The position numbers were made by a program, and so were the translations under genes. This document shows, piece by piece, positions 54,917-63,230 of a stretch of 64,000 bases of DNA. The DNA comes from Rhodospirillum sp. (GTDB taxonomy: Bacteria > Pseudomonadota > Alphaproteobacteria > Dongiales > Dongiaceae). Location: contig PNKY01000008.1 of assembly GCA_013822765.1 (NCBI GenBank), positions 170,045 to 234,044 on the forward strand. The letters run 5' to 3'. The first letter of the stretch is position 1. The number at the start of each line of letters is the position of its first letter. Below the pieces are notes generated by a model that saw nothing but the letters and a program-made list of their open reading frames with translations, was not told the DNA's origin and did not search any database.

Positions 54917-55851
54917 CAGAACCTCACCTTGAAGATCTTAATGAAAATGGTCGACGTCGCCATCAGCAGGATCAGCGTCAGCAGCGCAATGGTCGAGGCA
55001 TAGGGGAAGTCGGCGTTCTTGAAGTAGATCGTGCCGGCATAGGCAGTCAGGGTCTCGGTCGCCGTCCCCGGCCCGCCCTCGGTCATCACCTTGATGTAGT
55101 CATAGATGCGGAACAGGTCGACGCCACGGATCAGAACCGCCAGCGCGATGATGCGCGAGAGCATCGGCAGCGCCAGCCTGAAGAAGGCCTGGACCGCGTT
55201 GGCGCCATCGATCGCGGCCGCCTCGAACGGCTCCTTGGGCAAGGCTCGAAGGCCGGCCATCATGATCAGGACCATGAACGGCGTCCATTGCCAGACGTCC
55301 GCCAGCAGAATTCCGAACATGGCGCTGCTCGACGTGGCGAGGATCGGATAGGCCGGCGACCACAGTCCGAGCGCATAGAGCGTGCGGCTGAGCACGCCGA
55401 ACGAGCCATCGAGCATGAGCAGGAACATCATGCCGGTGACAGCCGGCGGCACCACCAGCGGCAGGGTCATGAGCGCGCGCAGTACGCCATAACCCTTGCG
55501 GTCCGAATCCAGCAGCAGCGCGATCGCAAGACCCAGCACCAGCTCGATCACGATCGCGACCGAGGTGTAGAGATAGGTGTGGCCGATCGCGCCCCACACC
55601 CGCTCGTCGCTGAAGATCTTGAGCCAGTTCCAATCGGGATCGAACACACTGATGCGCGTCACCGGGTTGCGCTTGTGCAGCGACAGCCACAGCGCATAGA
55701 GCAGGGGATAGACGCCGAACGCAATCAGCACCGCCGTCACCGGGAACAGCCACGGCAGCGGATGCTCCGAACTCAGCATGTGCCGGAGGCTCACGCGCGA
55801 CGACCGCTCTCTGGCGGTTCCTGCCATGGCCATCTGCCCGCGCGCCGCCAT
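54916..55851 (-). CDS. CUT1 ABC transporter permease (MalF type)
   Basis: The 311-residue protein has six membrane segments, the first at about residues 35-53 (LFPVTAVLIAFGVYPLLY). The EAA loop is PFEAAAIDGANAVQAFFRLALP. Starts at 55851, 55833 and 55827 are possible; the first directly follows the SDR stop (TGA ATG), consistent with reinitiation. It pairs with the downstream permease. The N-terminal cytoplasmic region of about 30 residues is basic. Confidence 0.88.
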   Translation of the reverse strand: MAARGQMAMAGTARERSSRVSLRHMLSSEHPLPWLFPVTAVLIAFGVYPLLYALWLSLHKRNPVTRISVFDPDWNWLKIFSDERVWGAIGHTYLYTSVAIVIELVLGLAIALLLDSDRKGYGVLRALMTLPLVVPPAVTGMMFLLMLDGSFGVLSRTLYALGLWSPAYPILATSSSAMFGILLADVWQWTPFMVLIMMAGLRALPKEPFEAAAIDGANAVQAFFRLALPMLSRIIALAVLIRGVDLFRIYDYIKVMTEGGPGTATETLTAYAGTIYFKNADFPYASTIALLTLILLMATSTIFIKIFKVRF

Positions 55852-56574
55852 TCAATACCCCTGCCGCGTGGGCGTGATGCAGATCTCCTGGATCAAGACG
55901 TTCTGCGGCAGCTTGTAGGCGAACAGGATGGATTGCGCGACATGGTCAGCGGAAATGCCGCCGCCGATCTTTACCTTGGCGGCGCGATAGTTGGCGAGCG
56001 TGGTCTTGTCCGTCACATGATCGAGGACCTCGGTCTCGATGATGCCCGGCGAAATCACGATCACGCGCACGTCATGCGGCGCGAGATGCTCGCGCAGACT
56101 GTCCGACAGGCCATGGACGAAATACTTGGTGCCGCAATAGACGGTATGATCGGGATAGACCTTGCGGCCGGCGATCGAGCTCATCTGCACGATGGTGCCG
56201 TGACGGCGCTTGACCATGCCGTCCATCACCGCGTGAACGCCGTTCATCACGCCGTTGACGTTGATGTCGATCATCTCGTCCCACTCGGCGGGATCCTGCT
56301 TGGTGATGTCGCCGAGCCGGGCGATGCCGGCGTTGTTGAACAGGCAATCGGCCGGGCCGTATTTCTCCTCGGCATCCTTGACAGCATTGGCAATCGCTTC
56401 GCGATCGCGCACGTCCACGACCCGGCACATCGCGTTCGGCAGCCCGAGCGCTTTCATGCGGTCGATGCGCCGCGCCAGCAGGAGCTGGGGATAACCCTCC
56501 GCTGCAAAGGCCTGGGCGGTGGCCGCGCCGATTCCGGAGCTGGCGCCAGTGATGACGACGAGCGGTTTTGCCAT
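55852..56574 (-). CDS. Short-chain dehydrogenase/reductase (SDR)
   Basis: The 240-residue classical SDR has the NAD(P) motif ITGASSGIGAATAQAFAAEG (residues 7-26), CLFNNAGIAR, catalytic Ser in IVQMSSIAG and YCGTKYFVHGL with Tyr and Lys (Y-x-x-x-K). The catalytic tetrad is complete. It is the first structural gene after the SorC regulator and probably oxidises the imported polyol to a ketose or reduces a keto sugar. The substrate is not readable. YdfG-like serine dehydrogenases share this length. Confidence 0.9.
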   Translation of the reverse strand: MAKPLVVITGASSGIGAATAQAFAAEGYPQLLLARRIDRMKALGLPNAMCRVVDVRDREAIANAVKDAEEKYGPADCLFNNAGIARLGDITKQDPAEWDEMIDINVNGVMNGVHAVMDGMVKRRHGTIVQMSSIAGRKVYPDHTVYCGTKYFVHGLSDSLREHLAPHDVRVIVISPGIIETEVLDHVTDKTTLANYRAAKVKIGGGISADHVAQSILFAYKLPQNVLIQEICITPTRQGY

Positions 56575-56661
56575 TCCGTCCTTCCTCCCGGTCTTCCATC
56601 TCGCCCCGGACTCTGTGGCCCGGTTTCTTGACGAGCGCCGCTTACGCCGCGCTCGACTCCC

Positions 56662-57663
56662 CTACTCCCGCTCGATCAGAGCCAGCGCGGTCGCTTCGTC
56701 CGTCACCAGCACGGTGGCATAACCGCCGCGCAGCATCGCGTCGATCGCTTCGATTTTTTCCGGACCGCCGGCCACGCAGATCCGCTCCGGAATCTTCGCG
56801 ATCTCGCGCAGCGTCAGTCCGATCATCTGCTCGTCCAGCGGCCCCAGCACCGGGTCGCCGTCTCTATCGAAGAAGCGGCCGGCCATCACGCCGATCGCCC
56901 CGCCGTCGACGTAGGGCCGGAGCTTTTCCGAACTCATGTAGCCGCTGCGCAGCGCAGTGCTGGCGCTGGTGAGGTTGGCAACGCCAAACAGGATCTTGTT
57001 GCAGGACCGGATCAACTTGAACTGCTCGACCAGGGCCGGCTCCTGCATGAACAGCTTCTTCACGTCCGGTCGCGACACGATGCCCGGCGCATGCAAGTTG
57101 ATGCAGCGCGCGCCCATCCGGTTCGCGATGTTGGAGGTGCAGAGCTCCGGCGAGAATTCGAACGTGCCCATGGCGCTGCCGGTGATCTGCACCACCGAGA
57201 CGCTGGGCAGCCTCACCCGCTCGAGCGCCGCGGACAGCGCAAGCACGGTGCGGCCCCAGGACACGCCGAGGATGTCGTTGGGCTCCAGGATCTCCGTGAG
57301 GAGGCGCGCGCCGGCACGGCCGATCCGCTCATGCAGCGGCAGTCGCCCGCCATCGTCGGGGATCACGACGCAGCTGGTCAGGCCGAAGCGCTTGGAAAGC
57401 TCACGCGACGCGCGCACGGTCTGCAGATGCTCGGGCGCCACCGCGATGGTCACGACCCCGCGGTCCCGCGCCTCCTGCAGGAAATTCACCACGGAAGCGC
57501 GCGACACGCCCAGCCGGTCCGCTACCTCTTCCTGCGTCATGCGCTCCTCGTAATAGAGCCAGGCCGCCCACACGATCGGGTCGCCCACGAATTCAGGCGG
57601 TGGAGACAAGGTGCTCCGCTTGACGCGGGTCTGTGTCGCTTTCCGCTCAAGGCTGCGAGCCAT
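56662..57663 (-). CDS. SorC/DeoR-family sugar-binding transcriptional regulator
   Basis: I start at ATG 57663 (333 residues); the in-frame ATG at 57714 lies within a -35-like palindrome and would add a non-conserved 17 residues. The protein has an N-terminal helix-turn-helix (MTQEEVADRLGVSRASVVNFL) and the SorC sugar-binding domain with LGVSWGRTVLALS, the R-I-G-R-A-G-A-R-L effector region and CVAGGPEKIEAI. SorC proteins bind phosphorylated sugars. It heads the nine-gene operon and is divergent from the AraM-like gene; the 165-base gap carries two inverted repeats. It probably controls both directions in response to a phosphorylated pathway intermediate. Confidence 0.88.
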   Translation of the reverse strand: MARSLERKATQTRVKRSTLSPPPEFVGDPIVWAAWLYYEERMTQEEVADRLGVSRASVVNFLQEARDRGVVTIAVAPEHLQTVRASRELSKRFGLTSCVVIPDDGGRLPLHERIGRAGARLLTEILEPNDILGVSWGRTVLALSAALERVRLPSVSVVQITGSAMGTFEFSPELCTSNIANRMGARCINLHAPGIVSRPDVKKLFMQEPALVEQFKLIRSCNKILFGVANLTSASTALRSGYMSSEKLRPYVDGGAIGVMAGRFFDRDGDPVLGPLDEQMIGLTLREIAKIPERICVAGGPEKIEAIDAMLRGGYATVLVTDEATALALIERE

Positions 57664-57693
57664 GTCGTCGCCTGTTCCGAGGGTCTCGTGATA

Positions 57694-57709
57694 AACGACA
57701 CTACTCGTT
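57694..57709. promoter_or_regulatory. Inverted repeat AACGA-N6-TCGTT in SorC divergent region
   Basis: Perfect 5-base arms at 57694-57698 and 57705-57709 lie 31 bases from the SorC start codon. The right arm touches the TTGACA palindrome. The placement suggests a SorC operator half-site cluster; the binding function is inferred. Confidence 0.5.
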
Positions 57710-57721
57710 GACATTTGTCAA
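57708..57721. promoter_or_regulatory. Palindrome TTGACA-TT-TGTCAA, overlapping divergent -35 elements
   Basis: The arms TTGACA (57708-57713) and TGTCAA (57716-57721) are perfectly complementary, so each strand reads a consensus -35 hexamer TTGACA. On the plus strand an 18-base spacing leads to ACTATG as a weak -10; on the minus strand no good -10 is visible. The palindrome could serve as operator, as promoter core, or both. Confidence 0.5.
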
Positions 57722-57828
57722 GCTTGCTGGAACTATGCCACCTGCTAATGGAAGTTGTTGCTGCACTTGCAAAGTGTGGTAGCTCGCTCACCTCACTGAT
57801 CTGCGGGTTCATTCTGGAGCAGGCGCGG

Positions 57829-59142
57829 ATGACACGCTGGACATCGCTGATCGACGACATGGTCGAAGGTCGGTGGACCAATCCCGAGACCGGAAAGCCG
57901 GGCACCGTTCCCTACAAGATGGTTGTGATCGAGGAACGGCTGGACGGAGCGGAAGCCGACCTGGTGGCGAAGCTCGGTTTTCGCGGCCGGATCGCCGTCG
58001 TCTCCGACGAGAACACCCATGGCGTGATGGGCGCGCGCGTCGAGGCGGCGCTCAAGAAGATCGCGACCGTCGACAGCGTCGTGCTCGATCATCCGCATGC
58101 CGACGAGGAGACGGTGGCGCAGCTCAAGGACCGCGTGCGCCATGCCGATGCGGTGGTGGCGGTCGGGTCCGGCACCATCAACGACCTCTGCAAATACGTG
58201 ACGGCGATGGACGGCCGTCCCTATTGCGTGTTCGGCACCGCGCCCTCGATGAACGGCTATACCTCCACCACGGCGTCGATCACGCAGGCGAGCGGCCTCA
58301 AGGTCTCCAAGCCGGCGCACGCGCCCAAGGGCGTCTTCATCGACCTCGCTGTGAACGCGGCAGCGCCCACCTATCTGATCGCATCCGGGTTCGGCGACTG
58401 CCTGGTGCGCTCGGTGGCGCAGGTCGATTGCTGGCTGTCGAAGACGGTGATGGGCACGCCCTACTCCGAGGTGGCGTTCCAGATCGAGCTGGCCGACGAG
58501 GCGGAACTGATGAAGCGCGCGGCCGGTCTCGCCAAAGGCGATATCGAGGCGGTCGGCTATCTGCACCGCGTGCTGACGCTATGCGGGTTCGGGGTCAGCT
58601 TCACCGGCACCACCAATCACGGCTCGATGGGTGAACACCAGATCTCCCACTACATCGATTGCTTCGCCGGCGACCGGCACCCCGGCACCATCCACGGCCA
58701 GCAGGTTGGCGTCGCCAGCCTCACCATGGCGCGGCTGCAGGCCAGGCTGCTCGCCTCCGACACCCCGCCGGTGGTCTCGCCGACCAGGATCGACGACGCC
58801 GACATGCGCCGGCGCTTCGGCGACGCCGCCGCCAAGATCTGCCGCGCCGAGATGGAGCAGAAGGCTCTGGATGCGGCCGGCGCGGACCAGCTCAATGCCA
58901 AGCTGGAAGCGATCTGGCCGGAGCTGCGCGCCGAGCTGACGGAGTTCACCGTGCCAGTCGCCGTCATGCGCGACGCGCTCACCGCATCCGGCGGGCCGAC
59001 GACGGCGGCGCAGCTGGGGCTCGACGTCGATTTCTACCGCGAGGCGTTGTGCCACGCCCGCGAGATCCGCAAGCGCTACTCCGCGCTAGACCTCGCCGCC
59101 GATGCCGGGCTGCTTGAGGCGTTTGCCGCCGGCGAAGGCTGA
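57829..59142 (+). CDS. sn-Glycerol-1-phosphate dehydrogenase-like protein (AraM/EgsA family)
   Basis: I use ATG 57829, which gives 437 residues starting MTRWTSLIDDMVEG; a longer frame to 57715 starts inside the regulatory palindrome. The protein belongs to the iron-containing alcohol dehydrogenase-like AraM/G1PDH family. The NAD-binding loop is VVAVGSGTINDLCKYV (about residues 108-123), and metal ligands fit Asp and His in SGFGDCLVRSV, TNHGSMGEHQISHYID and GTIHGQQVGVASL. Family members interconvert DHAP and glycerol-1-phosphate, or act on polyol phosphates. It is divergent from the SorC regulator and the operon that encodes a ketose-phosphate aldolase giving DHAP. Role in the same pathway is inferred. 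Confidence 0.85.
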   Translation: MTRWTSLIDDMVEGRWTNPETGKPGTVPYKMVVIEERLDGAEADLVAKLGFRGRIAVVSDENTHGVMGARVEAALKKIATVDSVVLDHPHADEETVAQLKDRVRHADAVVAVGSGTINDLCKYVTAMDGRPYCVFGTAPSMNGYTSTTASITQASGLKVSKPAHAPKGVFIDLAVNAAAPTYLIASGFGDCLVRSVAQVDCWLSKTVMGTPYSEVAFQIELADEAELMKRAAGLAKGDIEAVGYLHRVLTLCGFGVSFTGTTNHGSMGEHQISHYIDCFAGDRHPGTIHGQQVGVASLTMARLQARLLASDTPPVVSPTRIDDADMRRRFGDAAAKICRAEMEQKALDAAGADQLNAKLEAIWPELRAELTEFTVPVAVMRDALTASGGPTTAAQLGLDVDFYREALCHAREIRKRYSALDLAADAGLLEAFAAGEG

Positions 59143-59225
59143 CCGCGGCCGCCCGGAGCGGCTGCATCCCTACCAAACCCAATGGCCTTGACAAAGCGCC
59201 CAGCCGGATTGCTGGATGCTGGCGC

Positions 59226-59942
59226 ATGGGGATGGGGATCCGCATCATCAGACGCCTGTTCAGGCCGGTTCCGGTCGTGTACGTCACGCGCTTCAATATC
59301 GCCGCCACGTTGACGAAGACGCCTCGAAAACCGCTGCATCTCGATCCCTCCTGGGTGGACCAACGGATCGCGCTGTTCGAACGCTACTGCGTGCCGAAGA
59401 TGGCCGCGCAGACCGACGACCGCTTCACGTGGCTGATCCTCATCAGCGCCGAAACCGACGCGGCGATTGTGAATCGCCTCGCGCGGGCGCCCAACGCCGC
59501 CCTGGTCCCTATTGCGCCGGGCACAGCGCTTGGGCCCGCGATCGCCGCGCGCGTGGCGCAGATGGGAGACGCGCTCATCACCGCGCGCGTGGACAGCGAC
59601 GATCAGCTCTCTGCCCGGTACACGCGGGACTTGCGCGAGATCGACTGGAACGGCCGGCGCCGCTTTGCCGTCTATTTCACGAAGGGGCTCTATCTCGACG
59701 CTGCCTCCGGCGCCTATCACACGGTGCGGAGGCCGCTCAACCAGTTCCCGGCGGTGTTCGAGCGCCGGGAGGCTCGCGATTTCCTCACGGTCCACGCGCA
59801 TCGCCATAACGAGTTGTACCGGTTGATGGACGCCGTCCAGATTTGGACCAAGCGCCCGATGTGGTGCACGGTCGTCCATGGCGGCAACGTGTCGAACCGC
59901 TTGCATGGCAAACCCGTCCCAGCGCCGCCGGAGAATTGGTAG
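59226..59942 (+). CDS. Putative rhamnosyltransferase family protein
   Basis: The 238-residue protein resembles the rhamno-transferase family (Pfam PF11316), with VVYVTRFNIAA at the N-terminus, RIALFERYCVPKMAAQTDDRF-like QRI..FE.YC motif, ARVDSDDQLS as the D-x-D metal motif (about residues 119-128), and RDLRE after it. The overall length of 238 is short for a GT-A fold, but complete. ATG at 59226 and 59232 are both possible; neither has a strong ribosome site. It stands alone downstream of the AraM-like gene, with a gap of 83 bases. The sugar and acceptor are unknown, and nearby surface-polysaccharide genes are absent. Confidence 0.7.
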   Translation: MGMGIRIIRRLFRPVPVVYVTRFNIAATLTKTPRKPLHLDPSWVDQRIALFERYCVPKMAAQTDDRFTWLILISAETDAAIVNRLARAPNAALVPIAPGTALGPAIAARVAQMGDALITARVDSDDQLSARYTRDLREIDWNGRRRFAVYFTKGLYLDAASGAYHTVRRPLNQFPAVFERREARDFLTVHAHRHNELYRLMDAVQIWTKRPMWCTVVHGGNVSNRLHGKPVPAPPENW

Positions 59943-60047
59943 ATCGCTCCGAGTTCGGCTACTGGCAAGGACGGGACTTGGGCACATCCGCTTGCCCATG
60001 CCTACAAAACGCATTAGGCCTCGCGCAGGCCCACTTCAGGAGAACTC

Positions 60048-60419
60048 ATGTTTGATCACGTCGTATTCGGAGTCAGCGACTATGCAGCGAGCAAAGCGTT
60101 CTTCCTCAAGGCACTCGAACCGCTCGGCGTAGCCGTTGTCCTGGAGGGGCCATTGGGGGTCGAGCTCAGTCCAAAGGGTAGTAAGTCTTCATTGTGCATG
60201 TTCCAAACCGAGGAGAAGCCGACGCATCTTCACTTGGCGTTCACGGCCGAGAATCGCCAGCAGGTCGAAGCTTTCTATCGCATGGCTTTGGAGGCGGGCG
60301 GCAAAGACAATGGTGCGCCTGGTCTGCGCCCGCACTACCACGCGAACTACTATGCAGCTTTCGTCATTGGTCCGGACGGGCACAACATCGAAGTGGTTTG
60401 CCACGAACCCGAGGCCTAA
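60048..60419 (+). CDS. VOC (glyoxalase) family protein
   Basis: The 123-residue single-module VOC protein has the metal-site residues His4 in MFDHVVFGVSDY, a mid His in THLHLAFTAENR and Glu near NIEVVCHE. The sequence AFVIGPDGHNIEVVC is the typical PF00903/lyase I strand. An AGGAGAA site lies eight bases before the ATG. It is the last clearly native gene before a degenerate stretch, with no functional neighbour. Glyoxalase, fosfomycin-type or bleomycin-type roles cannot be told apart. Confidence 0.8.
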   Translation: MFDHVVFGVSDYAASKAFFLKALEPLGVAVVLEGPLGVELSPKGSKSSLCMFQTEEKPTHLHLAFTAENRQQVEAFYRMALEAGGKDNGAPGLRPHYHANYYAAFVIGPDGHNIEVVCHEPEA

Positions 60420-60511
60420 CCCTTCGCTCGATGGACCGCCTGTGGGCATGGATGCGACGAGGTTCGAGCGCGCCGCCGAGATGCTGATGACTTGCGATCC
60501 CGGCAATCAGC

Positions 60512-60553
60512 CACAAACGCCAAACGCCGCAGCGATTGGGTTGTGGCGTTGTG
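60512..60553 (+). terminator. Weak inverted repeat downstream of the VOC gene
   Basis: AACGCCA (60516-60522) pairs perfectly with TGGCGTT (60544-60550), and CAC (60512-60514) with GTG (60551-60553) after a one-base bulge. The loop is 21 bases. A T-rich but broken stretch follows (ATTTGTTGGGTTTGG). It may end the VOC transcript but is not a strong terminator. Confidence 0.3.
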
Positions 60554-60650
60554 ATTTGTTGGGTTTGGTTGCGGGGACCTGAAACCCCCGACAGTGCGGC
60601 GATAGAAGGAACTGCTTAGAGAACTCTTTCGCTATCCGAGATTCCAGAAC

Positions 60651-60723
60651 TCGGTCGACCAGCCACTGGTAGAGCACGTCCCTGGTAAGGATGGGGTCGG
60701 AAGTTCAATCCTTATCGGCAGCC
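60651..60723 (+). pseudogene. Decayed tRNA-Thr(GGT)-like sequence
   Basis: From the D-loop on, the sequence reads as a tRNA: GGTAGAGC (60668-60675), a 5-bp anticodon stem CGTCC/GGATG (one G-U pair) around the loop CTGGTAA with anticodon GGT at 60684-60686, variable GGGTC, and T-loop TTCAATC (60704-60710). The T-stem is degenerate (GGAAG against CTTAT). The 5' acceptor strand does not pair with CGGCAGC, and no CCA is encoded. The 5' half shows only traces of TAGCTCA. I conclude that it is a relic or an attachment-site copy, not a working tRNA. Confidence 0.5.
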
Positions 60724-61054
60724 CCCTTTTACCAAAAAAATCAATAGCATAGTGGATCGAGCAGCCCGATACCGACCCCATGCCTGATCCCGAGCCCTGA
60801 ATGGCAGGTTGCCTGGGGATGCCAAGGAAGTGCTCCGCCGGCACCTGGGACCGAAGTCGAACGGCGCGTTCCTCTGTTTCTTGCCAGGGCAATCCTGGAG
60901 CGTATGCGGCCGACCAAATGACGCGTCAGCAGGGAGCCGCCAGATCCGTCCCATTCCACGTCGGGTGAGTAACTAGATTAAAGCAGTCGTGTTGACGGAG
61001 GGAACATTACTTCTCAAGAGAGGGTTGCTGATCCATGGGGAAGCTGGGCCGACG

Positions 61055-62998
61055 ATGAGGGAAGATCCACAATCCCATCGCTTTGATGAGTCCTTGAGCG
61101 AGGACAGACGCTTTCGTCTGCTCGTGGAGGCAATACGCGACTACGCCATCTACATGCTCAGCCCTCAAGGAATTGTCACGAGCTGGAATCGCGGGGCGAC
61201 GCGATTCAAGGGCTATCAGCCCCATGAAATCATCGGACAGCACTTCTCCGTCTTCTATACCGAAGAGGACAAGAAATCGGGATTGCCTCAACGCGCGCTG
61301 GAAACTGCGGAGCGCGAAGGCACTTTCGAAATCGAAGGTTGGAGGGTTCGGAAAGGTGGCACGCGCTTCTGGGCACACGTAGTCATTGACCCGGTCCGCT
61401 CCCAAACGGGCGACCTGGTGGGCTTTGCGAAAATCACCCGCGACTTGACCGAGCGTAAAGATGCCGCCGACGCACTCCGGCGAAGCGAGGAGCAATTCAG
61501 AATTCTTGTGCAAGGCGTGACCGACTACGCGATCTATATGCTCGATCCGCAAGGCCGCATAACGAATTGGAATGTAGGGGCCGAGCGGCTCAAGGGTTAC
61601 AAGCCCGATGAAATCATTGGCGAGAGTTTCGCCCGCTTCTATTCCGAAGAGGAGCGCGCCAAAGGCATCCCCTTCAACAATCTTCGTATCGCCGAACAAG
61701 AAGGCCGATTCGAAAAGGAGGGTTGGCGAATACGCAAGGATGGCAGTCAGTTCTGGGCGAATGTCGTCATCGATCCCGCCCGCGATGGAGCCGGCAACCT
61801 GATCGGTTTTGCAAAGATCACGCGGGACTTTACGGAGCGTCGGCAGGGGCAGCTTGCATTGGAGCAGGCAAGAGAGGCCCTATTTCAGGCTCAGAAGATG
61901 GAGGCTATTGGCCAGCTCACTGGCGGGGTCGCCCACGACTTCAACAACTTGCTGATGGCTATTCTTGGGAGTTTGGAGCTTGTCCGGAAGCGGGTCCCAA
62001 ACGATCCGAAGATTACGCCGCTCATCGACAATGCAGTATTGGCCGGAAAGCGAGGAGCCAGCTTAACACAACGAATGCTAATGTTCGCGCGACGCCAGCC
62101 GTTAGAACCAGAACCAACAGACTTGGCAATGCTGTTGAACGGAATGCGCGAGCTGTTTCAGAGTTCGATCGGTCCCGACATTCGTATCGAAACGCGATTT
62201 CCGATTGCGCTGCCGCATGTTCGGATAGACCCTAACCAGCTTGAGTCTGCAGTCCTCAATCTCTGTATCAACGCACGGGACGCTATGTCCGACGGCGGCC
62301 AAATCACAATATCAGGTGAAGCGGCGCAACATGAGCAGATGACGCGCCGATGCGTTCTGCTTTCGGTGAAGGACAATGGCGCGGGCATGGACGATGATAC
62401 ACTGGCTCGCGCGTCTGAGCCGTTCTTCACGACCAAAGGCGTTGGCAAAGGAACTGGCCTTGGACTTGCTATGGTCAAAGGGTTCGTGGAGCAATCGGGA
62501 GGACGCTTCGTGATCCGGAGTGAACGCGGTAGAGGGACAACGGCGGAACTATGGCTGCCAATTGCCGAAAGTCATGCGAGTCAACGTGTTGAGGCGGAGC
62601 ATGAAGAAGACGAGCCCATCAATATTGAGCCCCTCGTGGTTCTTGCGGTCGATGACGATCCTCTTGTGCTATTGAACGCGAGGGCAATGTTGGAAGACCT
62701 CGGCCATACCGTCGTCACGGCAACTTCCGGCGCAGAGGCGGTTGAAATTCTTGATCGTATCGCTCGGGTGGACCTTCTTATAACCGATCAAGCGATGCCA
62801 AATATGACCGGCCTTCAGCTTGCTGCCGTCGTTCAGGAGCAATGGCCTGAGGTTCCGATAATCATCGCAACGGGCTATGATGAAATGCCGACTGGTGCGC
62901 ACGGAAGATTCGAAAAGCTCAAAAAACCGTACTTCCAGAGCGACTTAAATAAAGCAATCATGGCGGCGACCAAGGCTTCTGTTCAGGCTGACCGATAA
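61055..62998 (+). CDS. Hybrid sensor histidine kinase with two PAS domains and receiver
   Basis: The 647-residue protein has two PAS domains (about residues 20-140 and 145-262), similar to each other (FKGYQPHEIIGQHFS and LKGYKPDEIIGESFA). They are followed by a HisKA domain with His294 in LTGGVAHDFNNLL, HATPase (NLCINARDAMSDG, DNGAGM, GTGLGLAMVKG) and a C-terminal receiver with phosphoacceptor Asp578 in LLITDQAMP. No transmembrane segment is present, so it is cytoplasmic. ATG 61055 is chosen; the frame is open to GTG 60989. GC content and codon choice look lower than in neighbours. No cognate regulator is adjacent. Such PAS-PAS-HK-REC proteins are abundant in Bradyrhizobium-like genomes. Confidence 0.87.
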   Translation: MREDPQSHRFDESLSEDRRFRLLVEAIRDYAIYMLSPQGIVTSWNRGATRFKGYQPHEIIGQHFSVFYTEEDKKSGLPQRALETAEREGTFEIEGWRVRKGGTRFWAHVVIDPVRSQTGDLVGFAKITRDLTERKDAADALRRSEEQFRILVQGVTDYAIYMLDPQGRITNWNVGAERLKGYKPDEIIGESFARFYSEEERAKGIPFNNLRIAEQEGRFEKEGWRIRKDGSQFWANVVIDPARDGAGNLIGFAKITRDFTERRQGQLALEQAREALFQAQKMEAIGQLTGGVAHDFNNLLMAILGSLELVRKRVPNDPKITPLIDNAVLAGKRGASLTQRMLMFARRQPLEPEPTDLAMLLNGMRELFQSSIGPDIRIETRFPIALPHVRIDPNQLESAVLNLCINARDAMSDGGQITISGEAAQHEQMTRRCVLLSVKDNGAGMDDDTLARASEPFFTTKGVGKGTGLGLAMVKGFVEQSGGRFVIRSERGRGTTAELWLPIAESHASQRVEAEHEEDEPINIEPLVVLAVDDDPLVLLNARAMLEDLGHTVVTATSGAEAVEILDRIARVDLLITDQAMPNMTGLQLAAVVQEQWPEVPIIIATGYDEMPTGAHGRFEKLKKPYFQSDLNKAIMAATKASVQADR

Positions 62999-63035
62999 CA
63001 CCTCCAGCCCATCTCAAAGGTCATCCCTACGCAGA

Positions 63036-63230
63036 ATGTGCGGTCGCTACTCAATCACGCTGCCACCTGAAGCCATCCGCCAGATCTTCCAGAGTCATGG
63101 CGAGCTGCCGAACTGGCCCGCCTACTACAACGCGGCGCCAACCACTGCCTTGCCCGTTGGGCGCAAGACAAAGGACGACGCCTTCGCGCTGGCTTCCGCT
63201 CGCGCATCTGGCGTCATGCTGTCCCAATAG
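63036..63230 (+). pseudogene. Truncated SRAP (YedK/HMCES-like) gene
   Basis: The frame begins MCGRYSITLPPEAIRQIFQ, with the catalytic Cys2 of SOS-response-associated peptidases that crosslink abasic sites, and continues to NAAPTTALPVGRK (about residue 44). After that it leaves the family and stops at 64 residues; a normal protein is about 200-230. The rest of the catalytic domain, including the active-site Glu and His, is missing. The break lies near 63165-63195, where another gene's reverse-strand sequence begins. It is almost certainly non-functional. Confidence 0.7.

Larger units (their letters stand above)
60420..61054. other. 635-base stretch without a supported gene, holding a tRNA-like remnant
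   Basis: No convincing coding sequence is visible. The stretch holds a weak terminator (60512-60553), a short sequence like the 3' end of an initiator-tRNA read in reverse (TGGTTGCGGGGAC, near 60565-60577), and a tRNA-Thr-like relic (60668-60723). After these comes an AT-richer segment leading to the histidine kinase. It marks the switch from high-GC housekeeping-like DNA to lower-GC DNA. Confidence 0.6.

Noticed and set aside
57664..57714. ATG at 57714 as the SorC start
   Set aside because: It sits in a TTGACA palindrome that resembles a -35 element, and adds 17 residues unlike the family; ATG 57663 fits.
60561..60593. Second tRNA relic (initiator-tRNA 3' end, reverse strand)
   Set aside because: Only about 13 bases (TGGTTGCGGGGAC) resemble the 3' end of an initiator tRNA; too short to annotate by itself.
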